Shown here in pieces: positions 15,814-20,283 of a stretch of DNA of 20,283 bases. Made by a program: the position numbers and the translations under genes. The first letter of the stretch is position 1. Every line of letters starts with the position of its first letter. The notes under the pieces were generated by a model, which searched no databases, had not been told where the DNA came from, and worked only from the letters and a program-made list of their open reading frames with translations. Source of the DNA: Paracoccus zhejiangensis (GTDB taxonomy: Bacteria > Pseudomonadota > Alphaproteobacteria > Rhodobacterales > Rhodobacteraceae); assembly GCF_002847445.1 (NCBI RefSeq), contig NZ_CP025434.1, forward strand, positions 1 to 20,283, in the 5' to 3' direction.

Positions 15814-16638
15814 ATGGAACAAAATACCGCCACCGCCCCGCAGACGGACTTTCCCGTGCAACATGTGGGCGCGATCAGGTTTCAGGCATCGCGCATCATT
15901 GCTGCGCTGATCCTGCGCGAAGCATCGTCCCGCTTTGGCAAATCCGCAGGGGGATATTTCTGGTCCATCGCGGAACCGGCGGCCGGCGTTCTGTTGCTGT
16001 CCATCGCCTTTGGTTTTCTGCTGGCCAAGCCACCGATCGGCTCCAGCTTCTTCCTGTTCTATACCAGCGGCGTGGTGCCGCTGCTGTTCTTCAATACCCT
16101 GTCCAATGCGCTGGCACAGTCGGTCGCCTCGAACAAGGGGCTGCTCAGCTATCCGGTGGTGTCGATCCTCGAGGTGATCGTCGCGCGCACGCTCTTGGAA
16201 CTGATGACCTATTCGGCCGTTTTCGTGATCATCACCCTGTTCGTCGTCCAGGTCGACAATATCGTGCTGCATCCCGACCTGCTGCAGGTCATCGTCGCAC
16301 TCTTGCTGACCGCATTGCTGGGGATGGCCGTCGGCATGGCCAATTGCATCCTGTTCGTGCATTTTCCCATCTGGCGCAACATCTGGCGCATCTTGACCCG
16401 GCCGATGCTGATCATTTCCGGGGTCATGTTCACCTATGACCGGATGCCGGAAAGCCTGAAGGAATGGTTGTGGTACAACCCGCTCTTGCAGAATATCGGT
16501 GTCATGCGCGGCGGACTCTACGCGGTCTATAACGATTCCTACGTGTCCTACACCTATATCATCGGTGTCTGCCTGTTCATCATCGCCGTCAGTGCCGCGA
16601 TCATCCGGGCCGATCAGGGACGCCTGATCGAACAATAA
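15814..16638 (+). CDS. kpsM: Capsule export ABC permease, KpsM type
   Basis: A 274-residue ABC-2 type membrane protein. The amphipathic N-terminal stretch and ALILREASSRFGKSAGGYFWSIAEP (part of the KpsM/Wzm N-terminal signature around 31-55) are followed by about six hydrophobic segments (roughly 55-71, 84-104, 117-145, 157-183, 193-207, 247-265). The C-terminal YNPLLQNIGVMRGGLY (221-236) is typical of the family. It forms the channel powered by the KpsT ATPase. The ATG at 15814 is chosen because the preceding 30 residues of the open frame overlap the upstream gene and lack family similarity. AGG lies 5 bases upstream, a weak ribosome site. The gene begins 19 bases after the epimerase-like gene and is the last of the plus-strand operon. 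Confidence 0.93.
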   Translation: MEQNTATAPQTDFPVQHVGAIRFQASRIIAALILREASSRFGKSAGGYFWSIAEPAAGVLLLSIAFGFLLAKPPIGSSFFLFYTSGVVPLLFFNTLSNALAQSVASNKGLLSYPVVSILEVIVARTLLELMTYSAVFVIITLFVVQVDNIVLHPDLLQVIVALLLTALLGMAVGMANCILFVHFPIWRNIWRILTRPMLIISGVMFTYDRMPESLKEWLWYNPLLQNIGVMRGGLYAVYNDSYVSYTYIIGVCLFIIAVSAAIIRADQGRLIEQ

Positions 16639-16647
16639 ACGCTTTGG

Positions 16648-16688
16648 GCCGGCCTCGATCCCGGTGGGGCCCGTCAGGCCGGCGTTTT
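16648..16688 (+). terminator. Possible terminator after kpsM
   Basis: GCCGGCCT (16648-16655) and AGGCCGGC (16676-16683) form a perfect 8-base stem with a 20-base loop, followed by GTTTTG on the plus strand. It lies in the gap between the convergent kpsM and methyltransferase genes, and its right arm runs into the end of the latter. The T-run is short, so termination strength is uncertain. Confidence 0.4.
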
Positions 16689-17564
16689 GCGCAGGATGGC
16701 GAAATTGTTGCGGTGCACGGTTTCGTCCATCTTGGCAAAGGTGCCGGCCTCGACCTCACCCGCCGTGCCGATCTCGCGCTCGAGAAAGCGCAGCCAGCTT
16801 TCCGGGCTCCAGAAATTGACGTGATAGCGCGACCGGTCCAGCCGGCCCTGCGGCACCGTCAGCAACAGCGTTCCGCCCGGCCGCACCGCCCCGACCAGCG
16901 TCGCGAGGGCGCGTTCGGGATATTCCAGATGCTCCAGAACCTCCATGCACAGGACCAGGTCGAATTGTTCGGCCGTCGGCTGATAGATATCGGCAACCCC
17001 GAATTGGCCCCCGGGGATTTCGGCCGCCGCAATCTGAAGCGCATTTTCAGAGAAATCATATCCGACCACCCGCTTTGGCCGCGCCTCTCCGATCAGGGCC
17101 TTCAAGGCGAGACCGGGGCCGGTGCCAAAATCGAGCAGCTCGACCCCGTCCAGCGGCACCGCCTTGCTGTCCATCAATGCCCGCACGGCCAGACCGAACT
17201 GGGTGTAAATCTCGCGATCGTCGACCTGCTGGAAGAAGGCATTCATGCCCTCGGCTGAATTATGCGCCAGCGTCTGGAACTCCGCATCACGGCCTTCCCG
17301 CTCGTCGCGACTGGCGAGGCGGTTATTCAGCTTTCCGATCGCCTCGTCACGCCGGACGATCGCCTCGTCACGCCGGGCAACGATCTCGGCCTGATCGACA
17401 ATGCGCTGGTTCAGCTTGACGATCGCCTCGTCACGCCGGGCAATGATCTCGGCCTGATCGGCAATGCGCTGGTTCAGCTTGACGATCACCTCTTGTTTGC
17501 GCTGCACCATCTCGCGGGCTTCCACCAGCTTCTGCGCCGTGGATTTCGTTTCAGGTTGAACCAT
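16674..17564 (-). CDS. SAM-dependent methyltransferase with an N-terminal repeated coiled coil
   Basis: A 296-residue protein. The start at 17564 is fixed by a strong GGAGG 7 bases upstream; the longer open frame to 17594 is not used. Residues about 10-95 are a coiled coil with 21-residue units (KLNQRIADQAEIIARRDEAIV, nearly repeated directly after). A class I methyltransferase follows, with motif I LLDFGTGPG (143-151), an acidic D170 after VVGY, and LVLCMEVLEHL (203-213), common in polysaccharide and small-molecule methyltransferases. It may methylate a sugar or cap the chain; coiled coils measure chain length in some O-antigen terminators (WbdD type), which is only an analogy here. It is the last gene of the minus-strand cluster that starts beyond 20283. 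Confidence 0.85.
   Translation of the reverse strand: MVQPETKSTAQKLVEAREMVQRKQEVIVKLNQRIADQAEIIARRDEAIVKLNQRIVDQAEIVARRDEAIVRRDEAIGKLNNRLASRDEREGRDAEFQTLAHNSAEGMNAFFQQVDDREIYTQFGLAVRALMDSKAVPLDGVELLDFGTGPGLALKALIGEARPKRVVGYDFSENALQIAAAEIPGGQFGVADIYQPTAEQFDLVLCMEVLEHLEYPERALATLVGAVRPGGTLLLTVPQGRLDRSRYHVNFWSPESWLRFLEREIGTAGEVEAGTFAKMDETVHRNNFAILRKTPA
17337..17487. repeat. 63-base tandem repeat with a 21-base sub-repeat in the methyltransferase gene
   Basis: Units at 17355-17417 and 17418-17480 are nearly identical and a third begins at 17481. The subunit around GATCGCCTCGTCACGCCGG also recurs 21 bases apart at 17337 and 17358. The unit length is three heptads, so gain or loss of a copy keeps the coiled-coil frame. 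Confidence 0.85.
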
Positions 17565-17631
17565 CAGAAAGCCTCCGGAAAAGCGCGATGACAAAAAGCG
17601 ATTGATGTTAAATCAGTTATCCCATTCGCGA

Positions 17632-18783
17632 TCAAGCGCCCACACCTGTTCCTTGCCGGATTGCCGCCATGAACCGGGCCAGGCCAAATGCCGCATACAT
17701 GCGCTGTCGTGGATAAAGCGCCTCGCCATCGCCCGCCGCCAGGCGCATCAGCACGGCCTCGCAGACAGGGGCGGCATATCCACGCCAGCGATCCGATCGG
17801 CCGTCCACACGGTCAGCGATCCGCCCCGACAAGGTCACCAGCAATTCACCCAGCGACCACAACCGGGCAGGATTGGGCTTGATCGCCAGATAGGCATCGC
17901 CGACCCGGAGCAGGGCGGTGCCACCGGCGGGCGGCAATTCCGGCTTTGCGACCAGCGATGCGGTATCCAGAAATCCCGGCGCGGCCGAGAACAGCGACAT
18001 CGTCTCGACCAGTGCCAGATCCTCGGCCGCCCTGTCGCGCTGATCGGCGGGCAGGCCGGCTGACAGGCTGTTCAGGATGAAGCATTGATGCAAGAGGTCG
18101 ATCACCGGCGAGGCCGGATCGTCGGACCAGCCGATCCCGGGCTGGCGCAAGGCGCGGATCTCGCACAGCTGCGACCGGAATTCGTCGGCCATCAGACCGT
18201 CCGGCTGGCCCCGGAGGTGAACACTGATGGCATAGATGGCCGCATTCAGGATCGGACGGCGAACCGTCGGGGAATAGATCGGCAGCGCAATCCCCAGATC
18301 TGCATTCAGGACGCTTTCGGTCCTGCACCAGGTCTGGATCGCGCCCAGGCTACCGTCCAGAAGCTCTGCCGCCTGTGGCAGGTCGGGCAGCAGGGCTGTC
18401 AGTTCGATCAGCCCTTCGGCGATCATCGCGGTGGTAATCAGAAAGGGTTCGCGCGCATCCGTTGCCGCATAGTCGAAACCCAGCCCCCAGCCGATCCCGC
18501 CGGCAAAGGGCAGCGCGGCCTGGTTCAGCCGGGACAGCGCCGCCTCGGCCATGGCGCGCAATTGACTCTGGGAGATCAGCCGGGTCTGCGCCGCGATCGC
18601 CGCCGCCGCCAGAAACCGGCCTTCGGCCATCGGGTGGGCAAGCGGGGCTGCGTGATAGGCGTCAGGCCCGACCCCGCCGCCGTGATGATGCGCGTCCAGC
18701 AATGACATCAGGGCCGCGCGGGCCCGCCCGGCCAGATTCTGCGGCCTGCCGCCCTGCTCTGCCGGACGGTCGGCTTCGGTCAC
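17632..18783 (-). CDS. Unrecognised protein, probably an all-helical (alpha/alpha) fold, polysaccharide locus
   Basis: A 383-residue protein that I cannot assign to a family. The start is taken as GTG at 18783, which overlaps the stop of the upstream 2-epimerase (GTGA). The longer ATG frame from 18879 would run far into that gene. There is no signal peptide or membrane helix. The sequence alternates amphipathic helices with short aromatic loops: GIGWGLGFDYA (96-106), EPFLITTAMIAEGLIEL (112-128), YSPTVRRPILNAAIYAISVHL (170-190, given as its core YSPTVRRPILNA), and GWSDDPASPVIDLLHQ (218-233). This pattern resembles helical toroids of glycan-acting enzymes such as epimerases and lyases, but no catalytic motif is certain. 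It is located between a nucleotide-sugar 2-epimerase and a methyltransferase, so a role in polymer synthesis or modification is likely. Confidence 0.75.
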   Translation of the reverse strand: MTEADRPAEQGGRPQNLAGRARAALMSLLDAHHHGGGVGPDAYHAAPLAHPMAEGRFLAAAAIAAQTRLISQSQLRAMAEAALSRLNQAALPFAGGIGWGLGFDYAATDAREPFLITTAMIAEGLIELTALLPDLPQAAELLDGSLGAIQTWCRTESVLNADLGIALPIYSPTVRRPILNAAIYAISVHLRGQPDGLMADEFRSQLCEIRALRQPGIGWSDDPASPVIDLLHQCFILNSLSAGLPADQRDRAAEDLALVETMSLFSAAPGFLDTASLVAKPELPPAGGTALLRVGDAYLAIKPNPARLWSLGELLVTLSGRIADRVDGRSDRWRGYAAPVCEAVLMRLAAGDGEALYPRQRMYAAFGLARFMAAIRQGTGVGA

Positions 18784-19841
18784 AAGGTTTCCCGGATGAT
18801 GCTCAGGATCCGGTCGGCCGTATCGCCCTGGCCATAATCCTCGATCTCGCGCCGGGGCTTGTGGATCGGGTTTGTCCACAGGGCGTTCCAGCCTGCATCA
18901 ACGGTTTCCACCCATTCGGTTTCGTCGCGCAGCGTGATGCAGGGCTTGCGGTGGAAATAGGCCTCTTTCTGCAGGCCGCCGGAATCGGTCAGCACCAGAT
19001 CGGCAATCCCCAGCAGTCCCTGAAGCTGGATATAGGGCAGCGGATCGATCATCATCAGCCCGGCGGGCAGGTCCACATCCATCTGTGCCAGCTTCGCCCG
19101 GGTGCCCGGATGGATCGGAAAGACGATGTCGTGATCCTGCGCATAGCCTGCGACGAAATCCAGGATCTGGCGCGCCCGGCCGGGCCGGTCGAAATTTTCT
19201 GCCCGATGCAGCGTCAGCAGCGCCAGCTTGCGCCCGGGGCGGCGATAGGTTGCCGTCAACGCCTCGCGATCGGCCAGCGCGCCGAAACGCAGGGCGACAT
19301 CATACATGATATCGCCAACCATATGCACGCCGTCGCGGATATTCTCGTCGGCCAGATTGTCGACGCCGGTCCGGGTCGAGCAGAACAGCAGCCGGCTGAC
19401 ATGATCGGTCAGGATGCGGTTGATTTCTTCCGGCATGGCCTTGTTGAAGGACCGCAACCCGGCCTCGACATGGATCACCGGGATATGCAGCTTGGCCGCC
19501 GCCAATGCGCCGGCCAATGTCGAATTGGTATCGCCATAGACCAGTAGCGCATCCGGAGTCTCGGCCAGCAGGATGCGCTCGATTTCGGCCAGCATCTGGC
19601 CGGTCATGGCACCATGATGGCGATCCTCGATGGTCAGCCGATGTTCGGGTGCGCGCAGGCCCAGTTCCTCGAAGAAGACCCCGGACATGTTGGTGTCGTA
19701 ATGCTGGCCGGTATGGACCAGGATTTCATGGAAATCAGGTGCGGCGTCGAAGGCGGCGCGCAGCGCGGCCGCCTTGATGAATTGCGGCCGCGCACCGACC
19801 ACGGTCAGGATGCGGCGCGGAGTGGTCGCGGTCTGGTTCAT
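18780..19841 (-). CDS. Non-hydrolysing UDP-N-acetylglucosamine 2-epimerase family, WbpI-like
   Basis: A 353-residue protein from the ATG at 19841, which overlaps the upstream glycosyltransferase stop (ATGA). The longer frame to 19910 is out of context. Family marks are VVGARPQFIKAAAL (14-27), VYGDTNSTLAGALAA (101-115) with D104, HVEAGLRSFNKAMPEEINR (124-142) with E126 and E138/E139, LLTLHRAENFD (208-218) with H212, and LTDSGGLQKEA (284-294). The epimerase inverts C2 of the sugar in UDP-HexNAc substrates. The SFNKAMPEEINR version, rather than the GDLYSPWPEE type of classical WecB, and the length close to WbpI suggest that it acts on UDP-GlcNAc3NAcA to give UDP-ManNAc3NAcA. The presence of wbpA, wbpB and wbpE in the same window supports this. 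ManNAc production (WecB) remains possible. Confidence 0.92.
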   Translation of the reverse strand: MNQTATTPRRILTVVGARPQFIKAAALRAAFDAAPDFHEILVHTGQHYDTNMSGVFFEELGLRAPEHRLTIEDRHHGAMTGQMLAEIERILLAETPDALLVYGDTNSTLAGALAAAKLHIPVIHVEAGLRSFNKAMPEEINRILTDHVSRLLFCSTRTGVDNLADENIRDGVHMVGDIMYDVALRFGALADREALTATYRRPGRKLALLTLHRAENFDRPGRARQILDFVAGYAQDHDIVFPIHPGTRAKLAQMDVDLPAGLMMIDPLPYIQLQGLLGIADLVLTDSGGLQKEAYFHRKPCITLRDETEWVETVDAGWNALWTNPIHKPRREIEDYGQGDTADRILSIIRETL

Positions 19842-20283
19842 GCAGGATAGGCCCTCAGCAATGCGTCTTCGAAGCGATCCCAGGACATTGCATCCGAAAA
19901 CCGGCGGCAATTGGCGCGGGCCTGGTCCAGATCGGCCGGAGTGATCACCTCGAGCTGCTTCAGGATGTCATCCGCGCCAAAGTCGCGGGGCAGCAGGAAG
20001 CCGGTGCCCCATTCCGATATGATGCGCTCCATCTCGACCAGGCCGGTGGCCAGGATCGGAACCCCGGCATTGGGAAATTCCCACAGCTTGTTGGGCGTGC
20101 AGTAAAGATGGTTCATCCCGACATTCTCATAGGGGATGGCCCCCAATGCCGCGCCCGCGCTCCAGTAAGGCAGCTCGTCCTGCGGGGCAGCAGGGATCAT
20201 CGCCAGGGGCGCCTTTTCGGGATGGTCGGGATCGGTCAGCTGGTCGATGGCGGCGCTGATCTCGGGTTCCAGCTTGCCCCAGC
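19838..20283 (-). CDS. Glycosyltransferase, C-terminal part (5' end beyond the window)
   Basis: The frame is open from the right edge, and 147 codons are visible before the stop at 19838. The visible segment has MNHLYCTPNKLWEFPNAG, then VPILATGLVEMERIISEWGTGFLL, which matches the donor-sugar binding region of GT4-type (GT-B) enzymes: a PNKLxE motif followed by a conserved aliphatic-Gly-Pro segment. The last helix ends DRFEDALLRAYPA. It would transfer a sugar of the polysaccharide in the cytoplasm. The true start cannot be seen; the ATG at 20200 is internal, because the preceding 27 codons (WGKLEPEISAAID and onward) are protein-like. The stop overlaps the 2-epimerase start, so the two are coupled. 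Confidence 0.85.
   Translation of the reverse strand, partial: WGKLEPEISAAIDQLTDPDHPEKAPLAMIPAAPQDELPYWSAGAALGAIPYENVGMNHLYCTPNKLWEFPNAGVPILATGLVEMERIISEWGTGFLLPRDFGADDILKQLEVITPADLDQARANCRRFSDAMSWDRFEDALLRAYPA

Noticed and set aside
15778..16635. Minus-strand frame opposite kpsM
   Set aside because: It is antisense to a clear membrane permease. The H, D and Q-rich translation is the usual mirror of hydrophobic codons.

Overview
The window looks like part of an extrachromosomal replicon (plasmid or chromid) of a GC-rich alphaproteobacterium, most likely Rhodobacteraceae such as Paracoccus. The reasons are a complete repABC replication and partition module, a family restricted to alphaproteobacteria, the high GC content, and the polysaccharide cargo. 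The genus is an inference from general character. No rRNA, tRNA, CRISPR or insertion sequence was seen.

Layout. (1) Positions 1-5450, minus strand: a tightly packed operon wbpA > wbpB > LpxD-like acyltransferase > wbpE > membrane-embedded glycosyltransferase (cut by the left edge). It makes a UDP-2,3-diamino-2,3-dideoxy-glucuronic acid type sugar. (2) 5451-10389, minus strand: two parS-type palindromes, repC, a probable plus-strand counter-transcribed RNA between repB and repC, repB, repA, and a serine resolvase. (3) 10522-16638, plus strand: a family 2 glycosyltransferase, then an ABC-dependent polysaccharide export operon: a KpsE-type inner-membrane protein, a KpsT-type ATPase fused to a TPR-like domain, a D-glucuronyl C5-epimerase-like protein, and a KpsM-type permease. 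(4) 16674-20283, minus strand: a glycosyltransferase (cut by the right edge) > WecB/WbpI-type 2-epimerase > an unrecognised helical protein > a coiled-coil methyltransferase.

How the genes may work together. WbpA oxidises UDP-GlcNAc to the uronic acid, WbpB and WbpE install a 3-amino group, and the acyltransferase acylates it. The 2-epimerase on the far side of repABC could convert the gluco sugar to the manno form. Glycosyltransferases would polymerise it, the C5-epimerase-like protein could alter uronate residues in the finished chain, and KpsE/M/T would export it. The outer-membrane channel and the KpsC/KpsS lipid-linker genes are not in the window.

Most interesting points: the C5-epimerase-like gene inside a capsule ABC operon beside a diamino-uronate pathway; the LpxD-type enzyme in the WbpD slot; the KpsT-TPR fusion; a ctRNA whose promoter overlaps a parS palindrome; and the unrecognised protein at 17632-18783.
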